Assembly (NCBI GenBank): GCA_035610365.1
Contig: CM069432.1
Span: 1,302,001 to 1,366,000, forward strand
Source of the DNA: Aquatica leii
Taxonomy: Eukaryota; Arthropoda; Insecta; Coleoptera; Lampyridae
Reading direction: 5' to 3'
Length of the DNA: 64,000 bases
This document shows positions 20,760 to 32,999 of this stretch, piece after piece; position 1 is the first letter of the stretch; every line of letters begins with the position of its first letter. A model generated the notes under the pieces. The model searched no databases, had not been told where the DNA came from, and was given only the letters and a program-made list of their open reading frames with translations. The position numbers were made by a program, and so were the translations under genes.

Positions 20760-21455
20760 TTTATACCGATGAACTTTTCCAAGATTTAATGACAATAGCT
20801 TGCGCCAACTCCAAACTTCAGACAGATGGTTTAAGGCAAAAAACGTAATTTTTTACAATAATACTTGAAAAAAACATTTTTGTATTTTTGTTCATTACAT
20901 TTGTTTATTTATTGTTTAATAGAATAATATTTAAGTTTTTTTTCGTTTTATTTTTTGTGTATTATTTGAATTTTAACAAAGTAAATATACGTGACAAAAT
21001 AAAGACTGGGGAGAGAGGAACATAAAAGTGGGTTAAAACTTCATCTATAAAAAAAAGTAGAAACAAACCGCGACGGTCATATTATTTAAAAAGAAACTGA
21101 CCCTGAATGAAACTAATTGACAATCGCTGCGCTAGAGTGTTCCCAAAGATAATAGTCAAAAGGGATTAAGTTTGGTAATCTCGAAGGTCAGAAAACTGGA
21201 CCTCTTCTTCCAATCCACCGGCAGAAAAGTTGTTATTTAGATATTCTTTTACAATTACACCAAAATGTGATCGTGTGCCATCATGATGTAACCACATGCC
21301 AACTCTTTCTGAAGTGAAACATCCTCCATTAATCTTGGAAATTAATTAGCAAACAAATTCAGATAATGCTTGGATGTTAAACGTAATTAAAATGAGAAGA
21401 AAGAAGGTTATTAAAAAAAAACGCCAATAAAAATTCAAGGAAAAAGTGACGATCA
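20760..21455 (-). pseudogene. Tc/mariner-like transposase remnant, inverted copy
   Basis: Inverted relative of 11290-12010. Minus strand: HHDGTRSHFGVIVKEYL (about 21290, second catalytic D), then in the next frame GRWIGRRGPVF (about 21215) and NLIPFDYYLWEHS (about 21165, third D). These motifs are better preserved than in the 11-kb copy. N-terminal parts are absent; homology ends near GTGACGAT at 21450. Confidence 0.78.
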
Positions 21456-23335
21456 ATTCCAAACGTTATTGCAACAGTTTAATAAACGTTGTTCAAGTTT
21501 CCTTGAAAAATTTGCCAGCTCAAGAAGCTGGAAAAGCCTGCTTACTAGCAGGATGAAGCGCCAGAACACAACGCCTTTTGAATGGCCCCTTCGTTGACTT
21601 ATTTGTCCTCTATGTTTTTTTTTAATTAAGGTATGTTAAAAGGTTGATAGATTATTTTTCGAGTATAAAATTTATCCCTCGACACGCCCCACCTTTCGTA
21701 ACCGGCTGTCAAACAAATTTATTCCCCGTTATTTATTTCTACGCCCAACAAGGCTTTTACCATTAGGTTATTTCACGCGAATATGCGAATTAATTAGGTG
21801 GCTATTTAGTGGAAGCTTAGTCGGGGTAAGTCGTTAGATTTGTCTGTATTGGGGGTTTAATTTGATTCTTTCCTAATTGTCTATTGCGAATTTCCATACC
21901 CCTCACACTCTGTTATCGGTGAAGATAACGAACAGGTGACATATTTGTGAAAAAATTTCCATGAAGTCACGTTACTACAACTTAACTATTCACACCGTCA
22001 AGGGGTTGGAAACCTTCAAATTGCGATTTCTTTTGAGAGGAGCTGCTAACATCAATTGCTACGTTAAGTCGAAGGGAAACGCTGCGCATTTGCTATCTCA
22101 AATGGTTGCATGCTTTGAAAACGAAATTTATTTGTGTATATACGTTTTGTGTTAGATTTAATATTACGTTTTAGGTAACACAAGTACGTAATTAGCTAAT
22201 CCCCAGCTGGATAAAACATAACTGTGAGTATTAAAATTTCTAATTTAACGATTAGTACTTCGTTGGTGGTTAGGTTAACACAGTTAATAATAAAATCAAT
22301 TTGTGCGTCACAAAGTCATATGCAGTGCGCATTGAGTCTCTAAGGCTTCAATTGTTTTTGTTATATACTTTTGCGATTTTAGATTTGGGAATATTCCTTC
22401 TTTGAACGTAAAAGTTTAGACCGACAAGGCCAGTTTACTATACGACGTGTTGCACTGTTTAGGGCGTAATTTATATTTTCTCCAATCCATGTATTAACGT
22501 TTGGAAAATGTACGTAATTATATTTATGTACATTCTTCGCCCTCTTTGGGATTATTGTCTGTGATAAAATAAATATATATTCTGTGTTATTACTTCTGTC
22601 GTGTAATTTGTTCTTTTCCAGCTACGGGTAGAGTTAGACGATATCTCCCTAATTTAATTTTTCTCCGAGACAACTGTATTAACCGTTGCTTATTTTTGTT
22701 TGGTTACACAAAAACCAGTGTAATAATCTTGTTTATGCTAATACCACTACGACAAAAGAAAATATGATTAAAAGAGTGCTGCATGAATTTAACAATTTAG
22801 AATAGGACAAAATTCAGCGTTCAATAGATGAAAACTTGCTAACAAGAACAGACAAATGTCTAGACCAAAATAGCAATGTTTTTGAACACTTATTATAACT
22901 TGTTTTGTTTTTTATTCAAATAAATGTTAAACTTGTCAAGCGATTGCTTGTTTTAACGTTTTCTTACAAAACCTTAAAAATTCTTATAATTTTACTTAGT
23001 TTCTCAGTTTTTACTTTCAAAGCATTATATTCAAAAAAGTATAATATTTAGATATAGGTCATCATTAATGAATTTATCTTTAAAAGTTACGCAGAATTTA
23101 AAAATAAAATCAAATACATGGTGTTTCATTAAAAAAAGTTTGGAATAATAGAAATATTATGAACATCCGGTACAACAAAATGAAATTTTGAGTTTACATG
23201 GACAAAGACGACCATTTGATTACGCTAATATTAATACTTTAAAATAATTTTTCTTTTTAGGACAAAGTTATAAACGCTCTTTTAAGAGCCAACAAATGTA
23301 ATTTCTTTCATCTTTGTTAAAATATCTCATAAACG
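21456..23335. other. No recognisable gene; short repeat near 23100
   Basis: The 64-residue frame at 21961-22155 has no family features. 23100-23180 repeats the motif of 14710-14790. Otherwise A+T-rich unique-looking sequence. Confidence 0.4.
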
Positions 23336-23545
23336 GTAGTTATCTACTTTGTGATTTTAAATAGAACGCCCTGTATATTTTTACATTTTTGGAATGTTTG
23401 TTAAATTCTAGGTTAAGTTTCATAAGCGCACCCTAAACCGTATGTTAGGGTGCGCTTATTAAACTTAACCTAGAATTCAACAAACATTCCAAAAATGTAA
23501 AAATATACAGGGCGTTCTATTCAAAATACCAAAGTTGATAACTAC
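23336..23545. mobile_element. Near-perfect palindrome with 101-bp arms
   Basis: Arms 23336-23436 and 23445-23545 surround an 8-base loop (ACCGTATG). The arms contain AATAGAACGCCCTGTATAT and AGCGCACCCTAA with very few mismatches. The CCCTGTATA motif with flanking TTCTATT is typical of small inverted-repeat elements in insects. No target-site duplication was determined. Confidence 0.85.
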
Positions 23546-24217
23546 TTCCGGTATAAAGGAAAGTCAGTCATTATTAAAAATATTTTAGTTAAAAGGAACA
23601 TGTGCCATGTTTGAAAACTTTATTTCAATTACTTCTATATCTAATAGGTCATCATCGTGACAAACCCTGTATATAAAACTGTAAAACTCTAGATCCAGTG
23701 TCATTAAACTACAAATTATTATATATAAAACGTTAAATTTCTTGTGCTGTTATTTTTTAATCTTTACAGTACGCCACAACTACACATATTTAAAACTAAT
23801 TTAACTGAATTTCTAGTAAATTGAAACATTTATAACCAGCTGCAGATGTAGTTATTTTACATTCAAAACTAAATAGAATCGCCAAACATAATTGAAAAAA
23901 AATAACTAGCATTTAAAAAATTATTTATTTTAACGTGCATCTAAAAAATGTTTTAAATTTATCAAGCGTTGATGATAGAACAAAAACTCAATAAGGAAAA
24001 CTTTAAGCAATGAAAACATTCAAATGTCAACTAATGGAAAAACAGCGTAATAATTTAGTTGCATCTAAAGTAAATTAAACTTTTTTTTAACGCAATTTTA
24101 TTTAGGTTATACGATTGTATTCACATTACCAAGATCAGAAAACCCTTTCTAGAAATTACGAAGTTAAAGAAAACTGAGAATTGCAACAATGTACATATAT
24201 TACATAAAAGTTCTAAT
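23546..24217. other. A+T-rich stretch, no feature recognised
   Basis: Contains CAAACCCTGTATATA at about 23660, another partial copy of the palindrome-end motif. No gene. Confidence 0.4.
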
Positions 24218-24457
24218 CAGGCCCGACAAGAGGGGGGGGTTGACGGGGAAAATACCCGGGGCCCCTGGGTTCTAGGGGCCCCGGAGAAAAAATTGATGAA
24301 TACATTGTTCCAATAACAATTAGGATATTTTTCGGCTTCCCGCTTCATTTATAAATAGCCCAAAGTCCGAGGGGAAAATATTTTTTTTTCACGCTGTTGG
24401 CAGGGGCCCCCACAAGAAGTATATCCCCGGGCCCCAAAAGTCCTCTCGGCGGCCCTG
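24218..24457. mobile_element. hAT-type MITE, 240 bp, with 8-bp target-site duplication
   Basis: Ends CAGGCCCGACAAGAGG and, inverted, CAGGGCCGCCGAGAGG; both outer ends are CAGG/CCTG. The perfect 8-bp repeat GTTCTAAT lies at 24210-24217 and 24458-24465. An 8-bp duplication with CAGGG ends is the hAT signature. The interior is strongly G+C-rich near both ends (GGGGCCCC runs) in an A+T-rich region and has no coding frame, so it is non-autonomous. Confidence 0.92.
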
Positions 24458-24465
24458 GTTCTAAT

Positions 24466-27400
24466 ATATTTTTTTGCAAATTAAGTAAAAATAATAAATA
24501 TTTATCCACATTTAAAAAATCTGTTTTATGTTCTAATTTTAGACACTTGTCACTTAAAAGTTTTAAAATTACGTAGCGGAAAAAATGTATAAATCAAATT
24601 TTAAAAAAATTGTTTTAATCTATTGCCATCTAGTCAATTTTAAATATTTTTGTTGTTGCCTTAACTTTAGTAAAAAGAAAAAAGATTACGGTATAATTTT
24701 ACTTTTGACATAAACATAAATGCGATCATTAACGCAAACACATAATACAAAGTTAGTTACAAAATGTAAATAAATATAAAAACTCACCAAGTGTAGTTTT
24801 TAAAACGCCAGAAACAGCAAAATTTACTAACCTGCAACAAATAAATTCAGTAATAAATAAAGTATAATAAAGTAATTGCATACATTTATACCATATAAAG
24901 CAATAAACAAAATAAAACTAACTTTTGTATTTGTTTAGTTATTTTTAATAACTGGTTATAAATATTTATCCCTACTACTAATGTACTAGATCGCTAACTC
25001 AAATATTAGTATATAAAAAAGTAAAGCCAAAATTGACCATTGTTACAAATTTGTTTTTTCAAAAACAGCGAACGTTTTAAATTTTGGAACAAAAATGTTA
25101 TATAATCACTATAAGCACGTGAAACCTCAGCGTACAACAAAACGAATTGGATTCGTTTAATAAATGTCTTAATGATTTGTTGGGATAGTGTTACGTTGGT
25201 GTTGAATAAAAAATAATTTTGGAAAGTAACATAAAATGATAGTTTTTAAATAAATAAATAAATAAATGTTGGTTCTTAAATGGCATTTGTTGTATTTTTT
25301 AGAGAATACCGTTGAATATTATAATGACTATTAGTTTTTAATTAAAGCGACGGTGGTTGTTTTACAAGTTTTTAGAAGTGGCAGCTACGGGGTTTGAACC
25401 TTTGGTAATGGCAAACTATTGGACATTTTACACCACGGCGGATTGCTTGTAAATTATGCTTAGTTAAAGTATCATATTCGTTTTTTTGTACAAAACAAAT
25501 ATTACAATTTTTAACTTGTAGAACAAAATTATAGAAAACTGGTAAAGTTGTCTAAAAATTTAACGACAAAGATTTTGAACGTAATGACAAGGCACATATA
25601 ATTTTTCTCGGCTGTGATATGTATGTACTTAGAGAGGATGCAGTAACACTATTATTTATTGTTATAAACATTAATATACATTTTAGAGTAAGATTCTTAT
25701 GTTTTCTACTAAGCTAACACTGCTTGTTCGTTTACGTCAGAAGCCATCTTTTTTCTTGACGACATTTCAAACGAACTACTCGCTATTGTAACTGTTAATA
25801 TACAAGGCGTTTCATAACAGGCTGTTCACGACAGTTTTGTAGGTTAGAATCTTTAAACAGTGTTTAAGAGTATGTAAGAACTATTCGTACATATTGCATT
25901 GCTATTAGGAAAAGAAACTCAGCAGGAAATATTCAAGTCTTCATAGATCAAATAGAGTAGTTTGACAAATTTAATTTACGTATCTTAAAAACGACTATTT
26001 ATTTCATTAAATGTGTATCGTACTTAAGAAGATTTTAACTTCAGACCAAAGCCATCAACAACGAGGATTTTAGTTGAGAAAATTAATTGCAGAAGTGTAC
26101 TGGATAACTCAAGAAAATTCTTTTGTGAAATTGGGTTTGATTATAAAAAGTTATAATATAATTTAACAAAAAAAAATATGATTCTCTATGAGTGAATAAT
26201 GATAAAGACAACTATAGTTTTCACACTCCGTTTGTTTGACGTTCTTATATATGTGCTCGTGTAGTTAAAGGTTTTAAAAACATCAAAAATATTTGGTTAT
26301 CGTAATCTATATTCAACTTCTAATTGCATTCTTAAAGATAACTCATAAAACCGTTTTTGATAAATTGCACAAATTATGTTTCATACAATTCAAAACGTTA
26401 TTGAAGTGTTGTTTATTTCATGTTCTAATAAAATTAAATCAATTTGTTTCATATCATAAATGTTTTTGCAACAATTTATGAAAATAATTTTGTGTTCTAA
26501 GTTTTTTACACTGCAAATACGTTTTTGATTTGTTTTGAGTGGCTTTGTTCTACTAAGGATAAGGATGACTACCATCTTGAAGGTATCTTACAAACTAGTA
26601 TTAAGAAAAATTATTAATTTAATATAGTAGTCTAGTTTTCTTTAATTATAGTTCATCAAATACCCACAAGATGTTAACCACTTCTATATATCGTTAACCA
26701 ATCACATAACAATAATGCCTACCATGCAAATGGCCAATTTTCGATTTACTTTTATTTCATTAGTCAGTTATCCAATTTATTATAAACAATTTAAAGGTAA
26801 ACATCCTTGTTATAAACTCATAGACAAATACTATTGGACATCATCATTACTAAGTGATAATTGTTTATATTTCCATTGTTTCTATTTATAATAACAGTAT
26901 CTCACCAGTTAGACGTTGCAGTAAAGCTAAATTTATAGCTCAATATAGCAAAGGATATAAATTTAAAAAAATCTTGCACGACTTTTTAGAAGAAGTCAGT
27001 CTACTGAGTCGAGTATCTTATAAAACTATTAAGAATTTGAAAATTTGTACAAAAACTAGCTCAAAGGTGCACACTTAAGGTAGATAACTCGATTAACAAC
27101 GAGTATATTTATTTCAACGCCAACATAACAAAAATAAAACACCAAGTAGAATTAGAAATATATAACAGTTAATGGTTTGTTAACAATATCACAGTAAAAC
27201 TAGTATTAACGAGCCCTTAAATTAGGCAACATCTCGTACACAAATGCAATACATTCAATAAATTAAAGTTGGTGAATACAAAAAATTTTAAAGTATCACG
27301 AAATTATAGTCATTACACAATAATAAAACAAAGCGCACGGTTTAAAACTTGTTATATAAATACAAAAAGTTGGGTACGTTAATCGCGATGTAATTGTGGA

Positions 27401-30260
27401 GCCGCTCGTGGATACAACCGACGCTAAAACAAATAATTAAGTATAAGAAACAAGGTACTTACTCAGCGTTCCTAATATGCAATAGACTGATCAAATATCT
27501 CAAACATCCTTTTACAATTCCTACAAATCAAACTAATACACATATACAATCATGATATTGCAAATAAAAATTTCAAACGATAATTAAAACCAAAGTGCTC
27601 TAAGCTTCCCAAAGTCGTTTAAGTTATATTAACAGGTGTGTCGCCAATTCCTTGTAATTATTTGCTCCAACAGAAGTTATACAAACAGGTTAGTGGCTGA
27701 CATATAATTAATATAATTTAGTAATTTTCTTCCCTGTTTGCCTTATTTGTCAGTCATTGAAATTTTTCAAAGTAATAAACACAGTGCGGGTAATCAAATT
27801 TGCTATGATAACAAAAGAGAAACTAAATCGCGCCGTAAAATAAAAATGCATCCTTACCCCAGCGAATCTTTCACAAACAACACATCCAAATCTCAATTGA
27901 TTTACCCACTAGCAGCAAGGATTTCTCACGATACTTAAGATGTAGAAATCACTGGGCGTGGCGTTAACACACGTGCCGTTTCACTTACGTTACAAGCGGA
28001 AACGGTTACTAGTAACCTCCAACGCGTAAATGACATTTACGACCAGGCAAAATTTATACAGCACAGGAAGCCGTACCGGTTTTTAACATAACATGGTCAT
28101 TAAGATTTGGTTTTAGTCATAAAGATTTGGATTGCAATTTTTTATTCAATGTACTACTTTGGACAATCAGATTTTGTTATCACTTGCTGATTCTACGTTT
28201 CTTGTGAGAACAATTTTTCGATGTTTATGTTTAATACGTCATGCTTTTTTTGTATCTTTTTTCAGCCTCTTTATTTTTTTATGTCTTTCTTGGTAGATTT
28301 TACGTCATAGTTTTCAAGTACAACAGGGAGTATCATATAGAGGTAACTTCATTTTAGCACAAGACTGACGTATATACGACTCTAAAATGTAGTAAGGGCT
28401 TAGAGGGCGTTTTCTCAAAAGATAGAGGTAATTTGTAGTCAGAGAAAATAGGAAGTGTTTAGTAAAATGTTATGTTAAAAAAAGTCGTAAGTGTTACAGT
28501 CTCGGCGATTCACTTGTAACCACGCAAAAGTGTTCACCGTGGAATTATGTGAAGTCAGTTTGTATTACATAATTTATTTTAGCTTTTGGAGGCGGATTAC
28601 TTTTTTTCTGTCGTATCCAGTACAGTTATGCAATCACTCGAATTATGGTTTAACTGCCTGCAGGCTTTGAATTACAACGATTGTTTTAGTTTTTATTACC
28701 CAAAAGACAATGTATTACCAGTATTACGAGTTTTGAATTAATGTTGTTAGAAACGTCAAATTGATTATATATTATATTTTGTTTTTAAATTCTAACAAAG
28801 CTTTTAATCAATCGACCTATAGCGTTTAGTGCATTTTAAAAAATTCTGATTTTAATCTTAATACCCTCTAAAAAAGCAAGTTCTATTGTGTTCATCAGGA
28901 CAAAGGACTTTTGGTTTGTAAGTTTCAAATGTCAAATTAAGTTTCAAACCTTTCTGGCGCTCTTCTGATTTTGATTTTTGATTTTACTTTTTGAGATTTT
29001 CAATGAGTCCCAAATTTATATTTTTAATTTAACCTGCCCCGTTTTGATTGAGCACAGATCAATAGCATTGTTTATCTTACATTAAATTAAAGCATTTATT
29101 TAGATTTTTTGCACATAACAGAGAAACTATAAGCTTATCAAACGTTGTGTTGTTGTTTGGCGCCTTACTGATTTTGTGTCTGTTTTATTATCTTTTTAAC
29201 GTCTAATTATTTACGAATTTAAAATATTGTATCATGTATGCCTATTTAACAGAGCAACGTGATACACGTAATACATTTAAACTAACGCTAGTCACCAATT
29301 GAAAATAAATAGAGCTTACTTTAATTTAATTAAAAAAATTATTTTTGAAATGAAACACTGTGTATTGTTTTATGCATTAATACAAATTTTGTTTTTTTTT
29401 GAAAAAGTTAGTTCAATGCATCAATCAAAAAAAATGCGATCGCCAATTAAGTTAACTCATACAAATTTACAGTTTAACTTTAGGCTTGTACGTAAACAAA
29501 AAAAGTCATTTTTTATCTATGGAAAAGTATCAATTTTTATTTTCGCTTTGAACGTTAAGAAATTTGCACGTGTGTTAACGTCATACCCGGTGGTTTGTAA
29601 GTATTTTAAATTATTCACGCTAGTGTTAAGTAAATAAGTTGTGGTGTTGGACAAAATTTACTAGGGTAAGAATACATTTTTATTTTACATCGCCATTTGA
29701 TTTTTTTGTGTTATCGTAGCAACTTTGGTTGCCCTGCACATGTTCTTGCTCGGAATATAAGAAATGTACCGGATGCGTATTCTAATAGCTGATCAGTTTA
29801 ATTTGCAAATATTTTAGGGGATTTGTGTTGGATATGCCATTAGCTAATTGCATATTCGAAAACGCTTATGTTATAATTATTTGCTTTAAAGTTGGTCGTA
29901 TGCACACACGACTCCACGTACATAATACGCTTGTTATCACGACTAACGTTTACAGTTTTTTTTTGCATAAAACAAGTTGAACGGTGCGTTTTGTTTCACT
30001 ATATTAATTGAACAAATTCGTACTACAAACATATTCAAATCACATGGAGTTCAACTGTAACACATAAATTTTGCGTTTTATAGTTATAAATCTATACCAA
30101 AAATTTGTTTATGAAAATATAAATTATAACCTTTGTCGTGGAAAAATATATAATGTAAATAATTCAATTAAAACTCAGATTGTTTTTTAACGGAAATGAA
30201 GTAAATACAACAATTAGAACCTAATAAATCTAAAAAAAATCATACTATAATAACAGCATT
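24466..30260. other. Longest gene-free stretch (5.8 kb)
   Basis: A+T-rich, with only short chance frames; the longest, 29299-29637, is Lys/Phe/Ile-rich and not protein-like. 25248-25266 is a small AAAT-type tandem run. 27090-27380 is loosely related to 10400-10700. A B-box-like GGTTCAAACCCCG occurs on the minus strand at 25388-25400. No further OBP-like exon was found. Confidence 0.45.
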
Positions 30261-30269
30261 GATAATTGT

Positions 30270-30335
30270 GTACCATTTCACACAAAGCATAATGCAATTT
30301 ATAGATAACCTTATATTCGATATCTACTATATAAG
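30270..30335 (+). promoter_or_regulatory. Core promoter of OBP gene 3
   Basis: GTACCATTTCACAC at 30270-30283, GATAACC at 30304-30310 and TATATAAG at 30328-30335, which is 37 bp before the ATG. The GATAACC-to-TATA distance is 18 bp. Confidence 0.7.
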
Positions 30336-30364
30336 TCAGCAGAGCATATCTACTACATTCAACC

Positions 30365-30849
30365 ATGCACCCTTATACTATTTACAGTGTTTTATTTATT
30401 TGCTGTACTCAGGTAAGACTACTTATTTATTTAAAAAAAACTCGATAACATAAATAGCTTACTTTTAGGTATTTTCTATCGAAATACCTGTGGACTTGCT
30501 TGATAAGCCAACTTTGGACTGTTTAGAAAAAATAAATGTTGACAAGATGGTTTTTAAAGACTTTTTTGATGAACACTTCCATTTGGTGAGAGAAAATGCA
30601 AAACTAAACGAATTTTTGGAATGCGCAGGAACATCTAAAAACCTTATCAACGAAGATGGCCGATTTAATCACGATAGTATTCATCATCATACTGAGATCG
30701 TACTGATTCCTATACTAAATAAAAATGGAGATAAGCATGAAATAGCAACTAAGGTTACAGACGAATGCATTAATGTTAGTGGTGATACTTATGCGGATCG
30801 AATAACTAATTTACACGATTGCATTGTAGATGCACTTGCTAAGCACTAA
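30365..30849 (+). CDS. Minus-C odorant-binding-protein-like gene 3 (2 exons)
   Basis: Exon 1 is 30365-30412, the intron is 30413-30468 (56 bp) and exon 2 is 30469-30849; the product is 142 aa. The signal peptide is MHPYTIYSVLFICCTQ plus VFS. Cysteines at 34, 68, 116 and 134 have exactly the spacing of gene 1, and the segment KHEIATKVTDEC is identical apart from one residue. Elsewhere the protein is clearly diverged from genes 1/2 and closer to gene 4 (DLLDKP, INEDG, INVSGD). His-rich NHDSIHHHTE lies at about residues 84-93. AATAAA follows at 30863. Expected to be a secreted hydrophobic-ligand carrier. The frame is intact and the promoter conserved, so the gene looks functional. Confidence 0.92.
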
Positions 30850-31103
30850 AAATGATGATGTAAATAAATAAATATGTTTAACCTATACAGGATTTTTCAT
30901 TTTAGTACAACACAGGTTTCATTAGACAAACTTACTTTGACATTATTATCAAAAAAAATTAGTAGAAAAACACATTTTGCAAGTAGCACCCGGTAATAAT
31001 CTGACTGACTAAAAAATATGTAACATTTTTAAGAAATTAAATAAAACACTTAAACAAACAAAGCCAAAAAAACAAACAACAAAATTAAAATGCGGGTTAA
31101 AAA

Positions 31104-32900
31104 ATGTTAAACAATTATTATAAACAAATAGTATTACAGCAACTACGAAAATACAACACATGGTCTTGGGGCCCAAAACAGGCAACGGCATTTTACCAGC
31201 TGAAGACGCTACTTAGGTTTGTACCTATTTTTCGTCAAGTAGACATGCCCACGCCTTTAACACTAAGAACAGATGATAGCAGTTACGCGCTCGCTGCCGT
31301 ACTCTACCATGGAGATGGAACAGATAAAAGACCAGAAGATTATGCAAGCAGACTCCTGTTACCACCAGAGAAAAAATATTTAACAATAAAAAGAGAAGCT
31401 TTCGCCATTATCTGGGCTATAAACAAATTCAGAGGTTACCAACAGGAAAACCCGGTACACGTAATGACAAACCACCAACCATTGAAGTGGCTCCTAACGT
31501 TAAAATCGCCATTGGGAAATCTCGCCCGCTGACCGCTAGCACATCAATCTTATTACATAACATACACGTACACCCCAGAGAAGATCAACGTGGCGGCGGA
31601 CTAATATTACGACCACCATGCGCACACAAGGAAAAAGAAGGATGCCTTGTGTTAATGGTATCTATTAAAATTCCTACAAGATATGGTGTTGATAAGAGAC
31701 AACTCGAAGACCCAGAGCTACAAAAAATCGTTCAATGTTTCAACCAGACTCTGCACCAACAGACTTCTCTCGATGAACAAAATGAGGATACTTGATGTGA
31801 AGAGGTATCCTATTCCGGTACGCTCACGAAATTGAAAACGAAGAAGCGCAACAAGTGATTCTAGTCCAGAAACGCAAGACCATCATAAAAGAGCACCATG
31901 ACGCCTCGGTGACCGGCCACGTCTGTGTAGACCCAACGTTCTAGCGTATAGCCACTCGATAATAATGGGTGGGCATGAGGAAAAACAAAGTCGACTACGT
32001 CAAACACTGCACAGACTGTTAAAAATTTAAAGCAAATAACCAGAAGCCAGCGGGTCTGTTGAAGACACTAGCACCAACCGAACAATTCAAAACACTCGGC
32101 TTTTACCGGAAGCGCCCAATGGAAAAAAAAGGATCTTTATCACAAAAGACATAATGTCGAGATGGGTAAAATTATTCACCATCACTACAGAAGACGTTGA
32201 AACGTGTGTTCGCCTTAATTAGCGAGATGTTCTTGAAATATAGAACGCCACGTCGAATTTGCAGCGACAACGGTACACAGTTTGTAAGCGGCGTAATGCA
32301 ACACGTCGTCTATTGTCTAAACACCCAGCAAAGTCTTACACCTATATATTACCCACAAACTAATCTAGTGGAATGAAAAAACAGGGATCTTAAAACCCAA
32401 TTAACCATACTGACACAAAGTAAGCACGACTACTGACCAAACAAGCTACCAGTTATCAAGTTTGACCTAAACACAGCAACGTGCCAAAGCACAAGATACA
32501 CAGCGACATATTTAGCAATTGGGCGAGAAATTAAAACCACAGATGACGTGACACCTTTATACCCACAATCACCTCGTATCTTCTAAGAATAACAGATACT
32601 ATTAGAAAAGCTAAAGCAAATGACGAACGCGCACAGGATCGTGCTAAGAAAACCGCAGATCAAGGAAGACGAAACACCCCTGCATTCCAACCCGATGACC
32701 TAGTATGGGTTACCACGCACCCACTTAGTAACGAAGCTAAGAAAACATCGGCAAAACTAGAACCACGCCGACATGGACCCTAGCGAAGACAATGTGCCAA
32801 ATGCAATCCTTCCAATTAGAAAAAAGGGAAGACCTCCGAAGAAACAAAAGTTCCTGAACCTTACGTCGGGACGCCTATTAGATTTAGAGGGGAAGTCTGT
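31104..32900 (+). mobile_element. gypsy family A remnant: RNase H and integrase (copy A1)
   Basis: 31140-31532 is an open RNase H domain: WSWGPKQATAFYQLK, LRTDDSSYALAAVLY, then KREAFAIIWAINKFRGY and NHQPLKWLL. From 31600 the integrase N-terminal linker follows (LEDPELQKI), then a decayed core near 31990-32400 (GLLKTLAPTEQF, SDNGTQFVSGVMQHVV, a VE-x-KNRDLKTQL part) with several stops, and a GRPPKKQKFLNL C-terminal tail near 32830. It is dead. A second copy of the integrase half lies at 51410-52860. Confidence 0.85.
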
Positions 32901-32999
32901 AACAGGAAACTAGGCAATACAACAGAACCCCAATACGAACTTGCTTTAATAAAAAATCAAAATAGTTATAGAAAAGTAACACACAACTTAATTCAAAGT

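Noticed and set aside
25372..25446. tRNA or SINE-like sequence on the minus strand with B-box-like GGTTCAAACCCCG
   Set aside because: The A box is weak, the acceptor arms do not pair, and no second copy or tail is visible; too little to call a tRNA or SINE.
29299..29637. 112-residue open frame as a possible secreted protein
   Set aside because: Lys/Phe/Ile-rich composition of A+T-rich DNA, no promoter like the OBP genes, no family motif.
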